In this document: piece by piece, positions 8,785 through 21,910 of the stretch
Position numbering within the stretch: the first letter of the stretch is position 1
Layout of the letters: each line of letters starts with the position of its first letter
Assembly: GCF_015712065.1 (NCBI RefSeq)
Contig: NZ_JACFYZ010000001.1
Location: 1,229,572 to 1,293,571, forward strand
DNA length: 64,000 bases
Reading direction: 5' to 3'
DNA from: Ectopseudomonas chengduensis
GTDB taxonomy: Bacteria; Pseudomonadota; Gammaproteobacteria; Pseudomonadales; Pseudomonadaceae
Translations under genes and position numbers: made by a program
Notes under the pieces: generated by a model
What the model was told of the DNA's origin: nothing
Seen by the model: only the letters and a program-made list of their open reading frames with translations
Database searches by the model: none

Positions 8785-9759
8785 ATGACTCCCCATCGAA
8801 TCGGCTTTTTGTACTGGCCCGGCACCAAGGCCCTGACCCTGTCCCTGGCGGAGGAGGCCCTGCGTGTCGCCCAGCGCGTGCATCCGGAAGTGGTGTACGA
8901 GCTGGTGTTCCTTCAGGCCGAGCCGCTGGCAGCGGGTGACTGGCGTCTACCGGGCGAGCCCTGGGCCGGGCACCTGGAAGGGTTGGACAAGCTGTTCCTG
9001 CTCGCCGATGCGCCGCCAGCGCAGGTGTCTGCGGGGCTGGCGGCGGCGCTCAAGCAGCAGGTACGCAGCGGTTGTGTGATCGGCGGGCTGTCTGCCGGGG
9101 TCTATCCGCTGGCTCAGCTCGGTTTGCTCGATGGTTATCGCGCGGCAGTGCACTGGCGCTGGCAGGACGATTTCGCCGAGCGTTTCCCCAAGGTCATCGC
9201 CACCAGCCATCTGTTCGATTGGGATCGTGATCGCCTGACCGCCTGCGGTGGTTTGGCCGTGCTCGATCTGCTGCTGGCGGTGCTGGCGCGCGATCACGGC
9301 GCCGAACTGGCCGGTGCGGTGAGCGAGGAACTGGTGGTCGAGCGCATTCGCGAGGGTGGCGAGCGTCAGCGCATTCCGCTGCAGAACCGCCTGGGCTCCA
9401 GCCATCCGAAACTGACCCAGGCCGTGCTGTTGATGGAAGCCAACATCGAGGAGCCACTGACCACCGACGAGATCGCCCAGCACGTGTGCGTCTCGCGTCG
9501 TCAGCTCGAACGCATCTTCAAGCAGTACCTCAACCGCGTGCCCAGCCAGTATTACCTGGAGCTGCGCCTGAACAAGGCACGCCAGCTCTTGATGCAGACC
9601 AGCAAGTCGATCATCCAGATCGGCCTGTCCTGCGGCTTCTCCTCGGGGCCGCACTTCTCCAGCGCCTACCGCAACTTCTTCGGCGCCACGCCGCGCGACG
9701 ATCGCAACCAGCGCCGCAGCAACAGCCCCTTCGAGTTGACGCCGGTCGAGCGCGGTTGA
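8785..9759 (+). CDS. argR: Arginine-responsive transcriptional regulator ArgR (AraC family)
   Basis: The Pseudomonas ArgR is an AraC/XylS-type regulator unrelated to enterobacterial ArgR. It activates arginine uptake and catabolism and represses biosynthesis. The 324-residue protein has an N-terminal DJ-1/amidotransferase-like domain (about 1-200) and a C-terminal pair of helix-turn-helix motifs (about 215-310; CVSRRQLERIFKQYL and SIIQIGLSCGFSSGPHFSSAYRNFFG). It is the last gene of the aot operon, so its own level probably rises with arginine. Candidate targets are the TGTCGC boxes at 5434, 5502, 10005 and 10056. Confidence 0.95.
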   Translation: MTPHRIGFLYWPGTKALTLSLAEEALRVAQRVHPEVVYELVFLQAEPLAAGDWRLPGEPWAGHLEGLDKLFLLADAPPAQVSAGLAAALKQQVRSGCVIGGLSAGVYPLAQLGLLDGYRAAVHWRWQDDFAERFPKVIATSHLFDWDRDRLTACGGLAVLDLLLAVLARDHGAELAGAVSEELVVERIREGGERQRIPLQNRLGSSHPKLTQAVLLMEANIEEPLTTDEIAQHVCVSRRQLERIFKQYLNRVPSQYYLELRLNKARQLLMQTSKSIIQIGLSCGFSSGPHFSSAYRNFFGATPRDDRNQRRSNSPFELTPVERG

Positions 9760-9767
9760 TCCGTCTT

Positions 9768-9835
9768 GTGGGAGCGAGCTCTGCTCGCGAACCGGGGGGT
9801 AACGCCAAAGCTTCGCGAGCAGAGCTCGCTCCTAC
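9768..9835. repeat. REP-like palindromic element after argR
   Basis: The left arm GTGGGAGCGAGCTCTGCTCG and the right arm of the form CGAGCAGAGCTCGCTCCTAC are complementary. It is the same family as the element at 751-817. It sits just after the argR stop codon. Confidence 0.85.
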
Positions 9836-9842
9836 ACTGCAG

Positions 9843-9900
9843 TAAGCCCGGATGAAATCCGGGGCGATCTGGTGTCAGTCCCGGATTGCATCCGGGCTAC
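9843..9900. repeat. Short inverted repeat of the CCCGGATTGCATCCGGG type
   Basis: AAGCCCGGATGAAATCCGGG and CCCGGATTGCATCCGGGCT are two palindromic units facing each other. Related units occur at 17936-17956, around 49381-49430 and near 53370-53390. It is a dispersed intergenic repeat, possibly acting at the 3' end of argR. Confidence 0.75.
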
Positions 9901-10004
9901 GCAGGCAGGACTTTCGATACCGATCGGTCAGCCTGCGGAGAATTTTTCCAGCGGCGTGCTCCAGGCGGCGATCTGCGATTAAACTGCGCCTTTCCGACGC
10001 TTTC

Positions 10005-10020
10005 TGTCGCTTGGACGAAA
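10005..10020 (+). promoter_or_regulatory. Distal ArgR box before aruC
   Basis: TGTCGC at 10005-10010, eight bases and AA at 10019-10020 is a full match to TGTCGC-N8-AA. It lies 51 bases upstream of the proximal box, and no -10 element lies 37 bases downstream, so it is likely an auxiliary binding site. Confidence 0.55.
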
Positions 10021-10050
10021 ACCCGCGGAAAACCTGGGGTGGCGCTGTAA

Positions 10051-11391
<1,341 letters not shown>

Positions 11392-11406
11392 GTCCTTGCT
11401 GACTTG

Positions 11407-11503
11407 CTGTGGAAGGCGCTTTAGCTGCGACAATCGCCGCTGCGACTGCATGGATGCAGGAGGTAGAGCGAAGCAGGATGCCCGAGCCGAAAGCGCCTCT
11501 CAC
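11407..11503. repeat. Palindromic element of the same family as the phnN insertion
   Basis: The segment is near-identical to 42940-43044: both share a core running from GGATGCAGGAGGTAGAGCGA through CCCGAGCCGAAAGC (about 43 bases), flanked by CTGTGGGAGGCGCTT-like and AGCNCCTCNCAC-like arms. Here it lies between aruC and aruF and does not interrupt a gene. Confidence 0.85.
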
Positions 11504-11538
11504 GGCTGTTTGAATACCCTGTTTAGAAGGAGTGACCC

Positions 11539-12555
11539 ATGCTGGTGATGCGCCCTGCGCAAATGGCGGACCTGGCCGAAGTGCAGCGACTGGCTGCTGA
11601 CAGCCCGGTAGGTGTCACTTCATTGCCGGACGATGCAGACCGGCTGGGCGACAAGATCGCCGCCTCGGATGCGTCGTTTGCCGCCGAGGTCAGTTTCAAC
11701 GGCGAGGAGAGCTACTTCTTCGTCCTCGAGGACACCGAGAGCGGCCGCCTGGTTGGCTGTTCCGCCATCGTCGCTTCGGCGGGATATTCCGAGCCCTTCT
11801 ACAGCTTTCGCAACGAAACCTTCGTGCACAACTCGCGTGAGCTGAAGATCCACAACAAGATCCACGTGCTGTCGCTGTGTCATGACCTGACCGGCAACAG
11901 CCTGCTCACCAGCTTCTACGTCGAGCGCCCGCTGGTCAGCAGCGTATTCGCCGAGCTCAATTCGCGCGGGCGCTTGCTGTTCATGGCCGGTCACCCGGAG
12001 CGTTTCGCCGATGCCGTGGTGGTGGAGATCGTCGGCCACAGCGACGAGAACGGTGATTCGCCGTTCTGGGACGCGCTGGGGCGCAACTTCTTCGACATGA
12101 CCTACGCTGAGGCCGAGCGCCTGTGCGGTCTGAAGAGCCGCACCTTCCTCGCCGAGCTGATGCCGCACTACCCGATCTATGTGCCACTGCTCTCCGACGA
12201 GGCGCAGGAGGCCATGGGCCAGGTGCATCCGCGTGCGCAGATCACCTTCGACATCCTCATGCGCGAAGGCTTCGAGACCGACCATTACATCGACATCTTC
12301 GACGGTGGCCCGACCCTGCATGCGCGTACCTCGGGCATCCGCAGCATCGCGCAGAGCCGCCTGGTGCCGGTGAAGATCGGCGAGGCCGAGGCGGGCGGGC
12401 GCCAGTATCTGGTGAGCAACGGCCAACTGCAGGATTTCCGCGCCATCGTCGCCGATCTCGACTGGGTGCCGGGCAAGCCTGTGGTGCTCAGCGCACAGGT
12501 GGCCGAGGCCCTGGGTGTCGGCGAAGGCGCCAGCGTCAGGTTGGTAGCGGTTTAA
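11539..12555 (+). CDS. aruF: Arginine N-succinyltransferase, alpha subunit AruF
   Basis: AruF and AruG form the heteromeric arginine/ornithine N-succinyltransferase that starts the pathway using succinyl-CoA. The 338-residue product has an N-acyltransferase (AstA) fold beginning MLVMRPAQMADLAEVQRLA, with the conserved ELMPHYPIYVPLL and GQVHPRAQ segments. An AGAAGGAG ribosome site precedes the ATG. Its length equals that of AruG and the two are clearly paralogous. Confidence 0.95.
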   Translation: MLVMRPAQMADLAEVQRLAADSPVGVTSLPDDADRLGDKIAASDASFAAEVSFNGEESYFFVLEDTESGRLVGCSAIVASAGYSEPFYSFRNETFVHNSRELKIHNKIHVLSLCHDLTGNSLLTSFYVERPLVSSVFAELNSRGRLLFMAGHPERFADAVVVEIVGHSDENGDSPFWDALGRNFFDMTYAEAERLCGLKSRTFLAELMPHYPIYVPLLSDEAQEAMGQVHPRAQITFDILMREGFETDHYIDIFDGGPTLHARTSGIRSIAQSRLVPVKIGEAEAGGRQYLVSNGQLQDFRAIVADLDWVPGKPVVLSAQVAEALGVGEGASVRLVAV

Positions 12556-12636
12556 CAGGCCCTGCTCCGCAGGAGAGGGTGCCCGTAGCGGGCGTATGAG
12601 AGCGCCAGCGGCGCTCTTGAGGAATCTGGAGGCTTT

Positions 12637-13653
12637 ATGATCGTTCGTCCCGTGCGCAGTGCCGACTTGCCGGCCCTGATCGACCTGGCTCGCAGCACCG
12701 GCGCTGGCCTGACCACGCTGCCGGCCAACGAGGAGCGCCTGGCGCACCGGGTCGGCTGGGCGGAGAAGGCATTTCGTGGCGAGGCCGAACGTGCCGATGC
12801 CGACTACCTGTTCGTCCTCGAAGACGATGCCGGCAAGGTGGTGGGCATTTCTGCGGTGGCCGGCGCCGTCGGCCTGCGCGAGCCCTGGTACAACTACCGG
12901 GTCGGTCTGACCGTCAGCGCTTCTCAGGAGTTGAACATCCATCGCCAGGTGCCGACGCTGTTCATGGCCAACGACCTGACCGGCAACTCCGAACTGTGCT
13001 CGCTGTTCCTGCATGCCGATTACCGCACAGGCCTCAACGGCCGTTTGCTGTCGAAGGCGCGCTTTCTGTTCATCGCCGAGTTTCGCGAGCTGTTCGGCGA
13101 CAAGGTGATCGCCGAGATGCGCGGTATGTCCGACGAGCGTGGACGCTCGCCGTTCTGGGAAAGCCTCGGTCGGCATTTCTTCAAGATGGAGTTCTCCCAG
13201 GCGGACTACCTCACCGGCGTCGGCAGCAAGGCCTTCATCGCCGAGTTGATGCCCAAGTTTCCGCTCTATACCTGCTTTCTGTCCGAGGATGCACGCGCCG
13301 TGATCGGCCGGGTGCACCCGGATACCGAACCGGCGCTGGCCATGCTCAAGGCCGAGGGTTTCAGCTATCAGGGCTATGTCGACATCTTCGACGCGGGCCC
13401 GGCCATCGAGGCGGAAACCGCGAAGATTCGCGCGGTGCAGGGCAGCCAGAACCTGGTACTGGCCATCGGTACGCCGGGTGATGACGCCGAGCCGTTCCTG
13501 GTGCACAACCGCAAGCGCCAGGACTGCCGTATCACTGCTGCGCCTGCACGCCTGGCGGCCGGCACCCTGGTGGTCGATCCATTGACGGCCAAGCGTCTGC
13601 GCCTTTCGGCGGGTGATCAGGTACGCGCCGTGCCGCTGGCGGCGCACCGCTGA
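12637..13653 (+). CDS. aruG: Arginine N-succinyltransferase, beta subunit AruG
   Basis: AruG is the second subunit of the succinyltransferase. The 338-residue product (MIVRPVRSADLPALIDLA) aligns with AruF along its length; shared segments include ELMPKFPLYTCFL and RVHPDTEPA. The 81-base gap after aruF holds small hairpins, including a perfect stem AGAGCGCC / GGCGCTCT at 12599-12617, but no T-run. A TGGAGG ribosome site precedes the ATG. AruF and AruG probably arose by an old tandem duplication. Confidence 0.95.
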   Translation: MIVRPVRSADLPALIDLARSTGAGLTTLPANEERLAHRVGWAEKAFRGEAERADADYLFVLEDDAGKVVGISAVAGAVGLREPWYNYRVGLTVSASQELNIHRQVPTLFMANDLTGNSELCSLFLHADYRTGLNGRLLSKARFLFIAEFRELFGDKVIAEMRGMSDERGRSPFWESLGRHFFKMEFSQADYLTGVGSKAFIAELMPKFPLYTCFLSEDARAVIGRVHPDTEPALAMLKAEGFSYQGYVDIFDAGPAIEAETAKIRAVQGSQNLVLAIGTPGDDAEPFLVHNRKRQDCRITAAPARLAAGTLVVDPLTAKRLRLSAGDQVRAVPLAAHR

Positions 13654-13710
13654 GTTATTGGTTTTGCGCAGCGGCCCATGCCGGCCGCTGGAAAATGCTG
13701 GGAGTGGTAA

Positions 13711-15179
<1,469 letters not shown>

Positions 15180-15180
<1 letters not shown>

Positions 15181-16541
15181 TGACCGCTTATGAGATGTCC
15201 GCTTTTGAAATGAATGTCGACGGCCTGGTCGGGCCGACTCACAACTACGGTGGGTTGTCCTACGGTAACGTCGCGTCGCAGAGCAACTGTCAGGCCGTGT
15301 CGAGCCCCAAGGAAGCCGCCAAGCAAGGGCTGGCGAAGATGAAGGCGCTGATGGACATGGGCTTCAAGCAGGGCGTACTGGCCCCGCAGGAGCGTCCGGA
15401 CGTTGCCGCCTTGCGCAGCCTGGGCTTTACCGGCAGTGACGCGCAGGTGATCGCCAAGGCCGCCAAGGGCGCCATGCCTCTGCTGGTGGCGAGCTGTTCG
15501 GCCTCCAGCATGTGGACGGCCAATTCCTGCACTGTCAGCCCCAGCGCCGACACGGCAGATGGCCGCGTGCACTTCACCGCCGCCAACCTCAACTGCAAGT
15601 TCCACCGCAGCATCGAGCACCCCACCACCAGTCGGGTGTTGCAGGCGATGTTCGCCAGCGAGAAACACTTCGCTCATCACCCGGCGTTGCCGGCGGTCAG
15701 TCAGTTCGGTGACGAAGGTGCGGCCAACCACACGCGTTTCTGCAAGGGCTATGGTGACGCCGGTGTGGAGTTCTTCGTCTACGGCCGCAGCGCCTTCGAC
15801 AGTCGCTATCCGGCCCCGCAGCGCTACCCGGCGCGGCAGACCCTGGAAGCCTCTCACGCGGTGGCCCGCTTGCATGGCCTGGGCAAGGCCGGGGTGGTGT
15901 TCGCCCAGCAGAATCCGGAGGTGATCGATCAGGGTGTTTTTCACAACGACGTGATCGCCGTGGGCAACGGCGAGGTGCTGCTCTATCACCAGGATGCCTT
16001 CTTGGGCACCGACAAGGTACTGGCCGAACTGGGTGAAAAATTGGCTCGGCGCGGCGGCAACTTCCAGGCCATCTGCGTGCCTGCTTCTGCCGTCAGCGTG
16101 CAGGATGCGGTGCGTTCCTACCTGTTCAACAGCCAGCTGCTGACGCGCGCCGATGGCAGCATGCTGTTGGTGGTGCCAGAGGAGTGCAAGAGCAACGCCA
16201 GCGTCTGGCGCTACCTGGAGCAACTGACCGCGAGTGGCGGGCCGATCCGCGAGGTGCGCGTGTTCGACCTCAAGCAGAGCATGCAGAACGGCGGTGGTCC
16301 TGCTTGCCTGCGCCTGCGTGTGGCGCTCAATGAGCAGGAGCTGGCTGCGGTCAATCCGGGCGTGCTGATGAGCGACGCGCTGCATGACACCCTGGTGGCC
16401 TGGGTCGACAAGCATTACCGCGACCGCCTCAGCGAAGCCGATCTGGCCGACCCGCAATTGCTCACCGAATGCCGCACGGCATTGGATGAACTGACGCAGA
16501 TCCTTAAACTGGGCTCGGTCTATCCTTTCCAGATAGCCTGA
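15180..16541 (+). CDS. aruB: N-succinylarginine dihydrolase AruB (AstB)
   Basis: AruB hydrolyses N2-succinylarginine to succinylornithine, CO2 and two ammonia. It belongs to the amidinotransferase fold; the conserved [33 protein letters not shown] (catalytic His) and [11 protein letters not shown] (catalytic Cys) are all present. The ATG at 15180 overlaps the aruD stop and has a GGGAG ribosome site. In-frame ATGs at 15195 and 15210 give N-termini closer to the E. coli enzyme, so the first five to ten residues are uncertain. Length is about 448-453 residues. Confidence 0.94.
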
Positions 16542-16567
16542 ACCTGACCTCGATTCCCGGAGATTTT

Positions 16568-16846
16568 ATGAGCGACGCGCTGCAGCTGATTCTTGAAGAC
16601 AACGACGGTACCCAACTGGAAACCTCCTGCAGCCGCTTTGCCGTGGTCTGGCAGGGCAAGGAGCTGTGGGTCCAGGCCGTTGGCGATCAGTTGCTGATCG
16701 GTGTCGATGTGGAAGAGGGCGATACCGAGTACGTCAACCTGCTGTTGCGTCCGCAGGCTACCAACCTGGTCAGCCTGCAGCTGGAGATGGAGCCGATGAT
16801 CGCCGATGAGGACGATCATGTTCATGGCCCGGACTGCAACCACTGA
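16568..16846 (+). CDS. Conserved small protein of the aru operon with an acidic His-rich tail
   Basis: The 92-residue product has no recognised catalytic motif. It is compact and acidic, with alternating hydrophobic residues suggesting a beta-rich domain ([43 protein letters not shown]), and it ends in [11 protein letters not shown], which looks able to bind a metal. It lies 26 bases after aruB and before aruE. A gene of this kind sits at the same place in P. aeruginosa and has been given doubtful names such as topoisomerase. Its function is unknown; the operon position suggests a link to arginine catabolism, perhaps to the zinc-dependent AruE. Confidence 0.75.
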   Translation: MSDALQLILEDNDGTQLETSCSRFAVVWQGKELWVQAVGDQLLIGVDVEEGDTEYVNLLLRPQATNLVSLQLEMEPMIADEDDHVHGPDCNH

Positions 16847-16923
16847 TCGAACCTGGTAGGGTGGGCCGGGCGGCGCTCCGCTTCAGCCCACCCTGCGAAA
16901 ATGCTGTGAACCAAGGAGTCCCC

Positions 16924-17937
16924 ATGCTTGCCCTCGGCAAACTGCTTGAACTGACCCTGGCCGGCCACGAGCCGTCGGCGAAGATTCAACTGACGCCCGA
17001 TGGTACGCGTCTGCGCTGGCTCGACGAAGGTGCGCTGGAGGTGACACCGCCTGCAGCGCGCGACAATGGCCTCGACCTGCTGCTGTCGGCCGGCGTCCAT
17101 GGCAACGAAACCGCGCCAATCGAGCTGCTCGATCGTCTGCTGCGCGGCATCGCGCGCAATGAACTGCATCCGGCGGCGCGCATTCTCTTTCTGTTCGGCA
17201 ATCCCGAGGCCATGCGCCGCGGTGAGCGCTATATCGAGCAGGACCTCAATCGCCTGTTCAGTGGTCGTCACGAGCAATCCAGTGGCTTCGAGGCTATTCG
17301 CGCCTGCGACCTGGAGCATCTGGCCGCCACCTTTTTCGGCAAGCAAACAGGCCGCACTCGCCTGCATTACGACCTGCACACCGCCATTCGCGGCTCGAAG
17401 ATCGAGCAGTTCGCCCTCTATCCCTGGCAGGAAGGTCGCGCTCACTCACGGCGTGAGCTGGAGCGCCTGCGTGCTGCCGGCATCGAGGCGGTGCTGCTGC
17501 AGAACAAGTCTTCGATCACCTTCAGCGCCTACACCTATGCGCAGCTTGGTGCCGAGGCTTTCACCCTGGAGTTGGGCAAGGCGCGCGCCTTCGGTCAGAA
17601 CGAGTTGGTCAACCTCGACCTGCTGGAGAATGCGCTGCACGCTCTGATCGAAGGGCGCGAAGTGATCAGCGGTGAGCCGACGCTCGATGGCTTGCAGCTG
17701 TTTTCGGTATCACGTGAGGTGATCAAGCACAGCGACAGCTTCCAGTTGCACCTGCCGGAGGATATTGAAAATTTCACCGAACTGGAGCCAGGTTACCTGC
17801 TTGCCGAGGATATCGCCGACAGCCGCTGGATAGTGGAAGAGAAGGGCGCGCGGATCATTTTCCCCAATCCCAAGGTCAAGAATGGCCTGCGCGCCGCCAT
17901 TCTGATCGTTCCCGATGACGGTGCCGGCTTGCTGTAG
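16924..17937 (+). CDS. aruE: Succinylglutamate desuccinylase AruE (AstE)
   Basis: AruE is the zinc-dependent last enzyme of the pathway, releasing glutamate and succinate. The 337-residue protein has the AstE/AspA fold with metal ligands in [13 protein letters not shown] (His and Glu) and the catalytic region [10 protein letters not shown]. The start is the ATG at 16924, preceded by AAGGAG; the frame is open further upstream to 16861 through a palindromic segment without a ribosome site. The TAG stop codon is part of a CCGGATTGCATCCGG repeat. Confidence 0.95.
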   Translation: MLALGKLLELTLAGHEPSAKIQLTPDGTRLRWLDEGALEVTPPAARDNGLDLLLSAGVHGNETAPIELLDRLLRGIARNELHPAARILFLFGNPEAMRRGERYIEQDLNRLFSGRHEQSSGFEAIRACDLEHLAATFFGKQTGRTRLHYDLHTAIRGSKIEQFALYPWQEGRAHSRRELERLRAAGIEAVLLQNKSSITFSAYTYAQLGAEAFTLELGKARAFGQNELVNLDLLENALHALIEGREVISGEPTLDGLQLFSVSREVIKHSDSFQLHLPEDIENFTELEPGYLLAEDIADSRWIVEEKGARIIFPNPKVKNGLRAAILIVPDDGAGLL

Positions 17938-17956
17938 CCCGGATTGCATCCGGGCT
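17936..17956. repeat. Short palindrome AGCCCGGAT...ATCCGGGCT after aruE
   Basis: AGCCCGGAT-TGC-ATCCGGGCT is a perfect 9-bp stem with a 3-base loop. It begins inside the aruE stop codon. It is a single unit of the repeat type at 9843-9900. Confidence 0.75.
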
Positions 17957-18055
17957 GCGGTGTCGGCAAGTTGCTTTTATCGCGCAACTGTATCTTTCAC
18001 CGTCTGGGCGACCTCTTTAGCATGAGCCTTTCGCCAATTGCCGGGAAAGCCTGTC

Positions 18056-19060
18056 ATGCCCCTGATCGACCTGCGTAGCGACACCGTCACCCAACCCACC
18101 GTTGCCATGCGCGAAGCCATGATGGCTGCCGAGCTGGGCGATGACGTGTATGGCGAAGACCCCACGGTAACCCGTCTGGAGGCCTGGCTGGCCAATGAGC
18201 TGGGCTTCGCGGCGGCGCTGTTCGTCCCCACCGGCACCATGAGCAACCTGCTCGGCCTGATGGCTCATTGCGAGCGGGGTGACGAGTACATCGTCGGCCA
18301 GCAAGCCCACACCTACAAGTACGAGGGCGGCGGTGCCGCCGTACTTGGTTCCATCCAGCCGCAGCCGATCGACGGTGAAGCCGACGGCTCGCTGGATCTG
18401 GCCAAGGTCGAAGCGGCGATCAAGCAGGACGACTTTCATTTCGCCCGTACCCGCTTGCTGGCCCTGGAAAACACCATGCAGGGCAAGGTGCTGCCGCTCG
18501 ACTACCTGGCTGCCGCCCGCGAACTCACTCGCCGCCGTGGCTTGAGCCTGCACCTCGATGGTGCCCGCCTGTACAACGCCGCGGTCAAGCTCGGTGTGCC
18601 GGCGCGCGAAATTACCCAGCACTTCGACTCGGTCTCGGTATGCCTGTCCAAGGGCCTCGGTGCGCCGGTCGGTTCGGTGCTCTGTGGCAGCACTGCGCTG
18701 ATTGCCAAGGCGCGGCGTCTGCGCAAGATGGTCGGTGGCGGCATGCGTCAGGCCGGGGTGTTGGCGGCGGCGGGGCTGTATGCCCTGCAGCATCAGGTTC
18801 AGCGTCTGGCTGAGGATCATGCCAACGCGGAGCGCCTGGGCGCTGCACTGACCGAACTGGGCTATAGCGTCGAGCCGGTGCAGACCAATATGGTCTATGT
18901 GCAACTTGGTGAGCGCGCCGGGCAGATCAAGGCCTTCATGGCCGAACGCGGCATCGCCGTCAGTGCCGCGCCGCGCCTGCGTCTGGTCACTCATCTGGAT
19001 GTCAGCGCCGAGCAGATCGAGCGGGTGATCGAGGCGTTCGCCGCTTTTCGCGCTCAATGA
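18056..19060 (+). CDS. ltaE: Low-specificity L-threonine aldolase LtaE
   Basis: LtaE is a PLP enzyme cleaving L-threonine and allo-threonine to glycine and acetaldehyde. The 334-residue product starts [15 protein letters not shown], the near-universal N-terminus of the family, and has the pyridoxal Lys in [14 protein letters not shown] and the region [21 protein letters not shown] start at 18038 would add six residues but ATG 18056 fits homologs better. The gene stands between aruE and alaS. Confidence 0.94.
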   Translation: MPLIDLRSDTVTQPTVAMREAMMAAELGDDVYGEDPTVTRLEAWLANELGFAAALFVPTGTMSNLLGLMAHCERGDEYIVGQQAHTYKYEGGGAAVLGSIQPQPIDGEADGSLDLAKVEAAIKQDDFHFARTRLLALENTMQGKVLPLDYLAAARELTRRRGLSLHLDGARLYNAAVKLGVPAREITQHFDSVSVCLSKGLGAPVGSVLCGSTALIAKARRLRKMVGGGMRQAGVLAAAGLYALQHQVQRLAEDHANAERLGAALTELGYSVEPVQTNMVYVQLGERAGQIKAFMAERGIAVSAAPRLRLVTHLDVSAEQIERVIEAFAAFRAQ

Positions 19061-19126
19061 TCAAGCAGCCAATACCTAATAGATGTTGGCTATCAACAAG
19101 GTACTAGCCGCAAGCGATAGGCCCGA

Positions 19127-19132
19127 TATAAT
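19127..19132 (+). promoter_or_regulatory. Likely -10 element of the alaS promoter
   Basis: A perfect TATAAT lies 52 bases before the alaS ATG in an AT-richer gap after ltaE. No clear -35 sequence is visible at the usual spacing. Confidence 0.5.
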
Positions 19133-19183
19133 GCGGCCCTTTGCCGGCTTTTGCCGTGGCCGCCTGATTCCGTGGATATCCCT

Positions 19184-21808
19184 ATGAAAAGCGCAGAAAT
19201 CCGTGAAGCCTTCCTGAGCTTCTTCGAAGAAAAAGGGCACACCCGTGTCGCTTCCAGCTCGCTGATTCCGGCGAACGACCCGACCCTGCTGTTCACCAAC
19301 GCGGGCATGAACCAGTTCAAGGACTGCTTCCTGGGCCTGGAAAAGCGCGCCTATACCCGCGCCACCACCAGCCAGAAGTGCGTGCGTGCCGGCGGCAAGC
19401 ACAACGACCTGGAGAACGTCGGCTACACCGCGCGTCACCACACCTTCTTCGAAATGCTGGGCAACTTCAGCTTCGGTGACTATTTCAAGCGTGACGCCAT
19501 TCATTACGCCTGGGAGTTCCTGACCTCCGACAAGTGGCTGAACCTGCCCAAGGAAAAGCTCTGGGTCACCGTCTACGCCACCGATGACGAGGCCTACGAA
19601 ATCTGGAACAAGGAAATTGGCGTACCGGCCGAGCGCATGATCCGCATCGGCGACAACAAGGGCGCGCCATACGCTTCCGACAACTTCTGGGCAATGGGCG
19701 ATACCGGCCCGTGCGGCCCGTGCACCGAGATCTTCTTCGACCACGGCGAGCACATCTGGGGCGGCCCACCCGGCAGCCCGGAAGAAGATGGTGATCGCTA
19801 CATCGAGATCTGGAACAACGTATTCATGCAGTTCAACCGCACTGCAGACGGCGTCCTGCACCCGCTGCCGGCGCCGAGCGTGGACACCGGCATGGGCCTG
19901 GAGCGCATCAGCGCCGTACTGCAGCACGTCAACTCGAACTACGAGATCGACCTGTTCCAGAACCTGCTGGCTGCCTCGGCCAAGGCCATTGGCTGCAGCA
20001 ACGAAGGCCAGGCTTCGCTGAAGGTGGTGGCCGACCACATTCGTTCCTGCAGCTTCCTGATCGCCGACGGTGTCACCCCGTCCAACGAAGGCCGTGGCTA
20101 CGTGCTGCGCCGCATCGTGCGTCGCGCTTGCCGCCACGGTAACAAGCTGGGCGCCAAGGGCAGCTTCTTCTACCAGATCGTCGCTGCCCTAGTGGCCGAG
20201 ATGGGCGAAGCCTTCCCCGAGCTCAAGCAGCAGCAGGCGCACATCGAGCGCGTGCTGAAGACCGAAGAAGAGCAGTTCGCCAAGACCCTGGAGCAGGGCC
20301 TGAAGATCCTCGAGCAGGATCTGGCTGGCCTGCAGGGCTCGGTCATCCCGGGCGATGTGGTGTTCAAGCTGTACGACACCTACGGTTTCCCGGTTGACCT
20401 GACCGCCGACATCGCCCGCGAGCGCGAGCTGTCGGTGGACGAGGAAGGCTTCGAGCGTGAGATGGAGGCGCAGCGCGAGCGCGCCCGCTCCGCCAGCTCC
20501 TTCGGCATGGACTACAACGCCTTGGTCAAGGTCGACGCCGACACGCGTTTCCTCGGCTATGAAGGCACCAGTGGCAGCGGCAAGATCATTGCCCTGTTCA
20601 AGGCCGGCGCTGCGGTCGACAGCCTCGCCGAAGGCGAGGAGGGCGTGGTGGTGCTGGATCAGACCCCGTTCTACGCCGAATCCGGTGGTCAGGTCGGGGA
20701 CTGCGGTTACCTGGAAAGTGCTGGCGTACGCTTCGACGTGCGCGACACCACCAAGGCCGGCGGTGCCTTCCTGCACCACGGTGTGGTGGCCAAGGGCGGC
20801 CTGAGTGTCGGCACCAGCGTCAAGGCTGAAGCCGAAGCCGGCGTGCGTCAGGCCACCGCGCTGAACCACTCTGCTACCCACCTGCTGCACGCCGCGCTGC
20901 GTCAGGTGCTGGGCGATCACGTGCAGCAGAAGGGCTCGCTGGTCGACAGTCAGCGCCTGCGCTTTGACTTCAGCCACTTCGAGGCGATCAAGCCCGAGCA
21001 ACTGAAGCAGCTGGAAGACATCGTCAACGCCGAGATTCGCAAGAACTCCGAGGTCGAGACCGAGGAAACCGACATCGAGACCGCCAAGGCCAAGGGCGCC
21101 ATGGCGCTGTTCGGCGAGAAGTACGGCGACCAGGTGCGGGTGCTGAGCATGGGCGGCGATTTCTCCGTCGAGCTCTGCGGCGGTACCCACGTATCGCGTA
21201 CCGGCGACATCGGTCTGTTCAAGATCACCAGCGAAGGCGGCGTGGCCGCTGGCGTGCGTCGTATCGAAGCGGTCACTGGCGCCGCCGCGCTGGCCTGGCT
21301 CAATGGCGCCGAGGAGCAGCTCAAGGAAGCCGCTTCCCTGGTCAAGGGCAGCCGCGACAACGTGTTGGACAAGCTCTCGGCCCTGATCGAACGCAACCGT
21401 CAGCTGGAAAAGGAGCTGGAGCAGCTCAAGGCCAAGGCCGCCAGCGCCGCCGGTAACGACCTGGCCGGTTCGGCCGTGGACGTGAAGGGCACCAAGGTGC
21501 TGGCTGCGCGTCTCGATGGTCTGGACGGCAAGGCGCTGCTGGCGCTGGTCGACCAGTTGAAGAACAAGCTGGGCAGCGCTGTGATTCTGCTCGGTGGTGT
21601 GTTCGACGAGAAGGTGGTGCTGGTCGCTGGTGTGACCCAGGATCTGACCGCCAAGGTCAAGGCTGGTGACCTGATGCGTCAGGCCGCGGCAGCTGTGGGT
21701 GGCAAGGGCGGCGGTCGCCCGGACATGGCTCAGGGCGGCGGCGTTGATGCCGGCAAGCTGGATGAAGCCCTGGCTCTGGCCGCTACTCTGGTCGAGCAGG
21801 CTTCGTAA
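19184..21808 (+). CDS. alaS: Alanyl-tRNA synthetase AlaS
   Basis: AlaS charges tRNA-Ala. The 874-residue protein has the full domain set: class II catalytic core from [22 protein letters not shown] with the GMNQFK motif, the tRNA-recognition region, the editing domain with [12 protein letters not shown], and [13 protein letters not shown], which holds zinc-binding Cys and His, and the C-terminal C-Ala domain after a coiled coil near residues 720-760. The ATG at 19184 gives the standard start. A weak GC hairpin separates it from lysC. Confidence 0.98.
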   Translation: MKSAEIREAFLSFFEEKGHTRVASSSLIPANDPTLLFTNAGMNQFKDCFLGLEKRAYTRATTSQKCVRAGGKHNDLENVGYTARHHTFFEMLGNFSFGDYFKRDAIHYAWEFLTSDKWLNLPKEKLWVTVYATDDEAYEIWNKEIGVPAERMIRIGDNKGAPYASDNFWAMGDTGPCGPCTEIFFDHGEHIWGGPPGSPEEDGDRYIEIWNNVFMQFNRTADGVLHPLPAPSVDTGMGLERISAVLQHVNSNYEIDLFQNLLAASAKAIGCSNEGQASLKVVADHIRSCSFLIADGVTPSNEGRGYVLRRIVRRACRHGNKLGAKGSFFYQIVAALVAEMGEAFPELKQQQAHIERVLKTEEEQFAKTLEQGLKILEQDLAGLQGSVIPGDVVFKLYDTYGFPVDLTADIARERELSVDEEGFEREMEAQRERARSASSFGMDYNALVKVDADTRFLGYEGTSGSGKIIALFKAGAAVDSLAEGEEGVVVLDQTPFYAESGGQVGDCGYLESAGVRFDVRDTTKAGGAFLHHGVVAKGGLSVGTSVKAEAEAGVRQATALNHSATHLLHAALRQVLGDHVQQKGSLVDSQRLRFDFSHFEAIKPEQLKQLEDIVNAEIRKNSEVETEETDIETAKAKGAMALFGEKYGDQVRVLSMGGDFSVELCGGTHVSRTGDIGLFKITSEGGVAAGVRRIEAVTGAAALAWLNGAEEQLKEAASLVKGSRDNVLDKLSALIERNRQLEKELEQLKAKAASAAGNDLAGSAVDVKGTKVLAARLDGLDGKALLALVDQLKNKLGSAVILLGGVFDEKVVLVAGVTQDLTAKVKAGDLMRQAAAAVGGKGGGRPDMAQGGGVDAGKLDEALALAATLVEQAS

Positions 21809-21823
21809 CGAGCGAGAAAGCGG

Positions 21824-21847
21824 GGCCCGCAGTGCGTCCGGCGGGCC
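21824..21847 (+). terminator. Possible weak hairpin after alaS
   Basis: GGCCCGC (21824-21830) pairs with GCGGGCC (21841-21847) across a 10-base loop. There is no long T-run, so termination would be partial at best and lysC may be cotranscribed. Confidence 0.35.
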
Positions 21848-21910
21848 TTGGCAGTATGACCCGATGCGGGTTTAATGGGCGCCCTTCGAGGAATCAGGCG
21901 GCTTTTTGAA

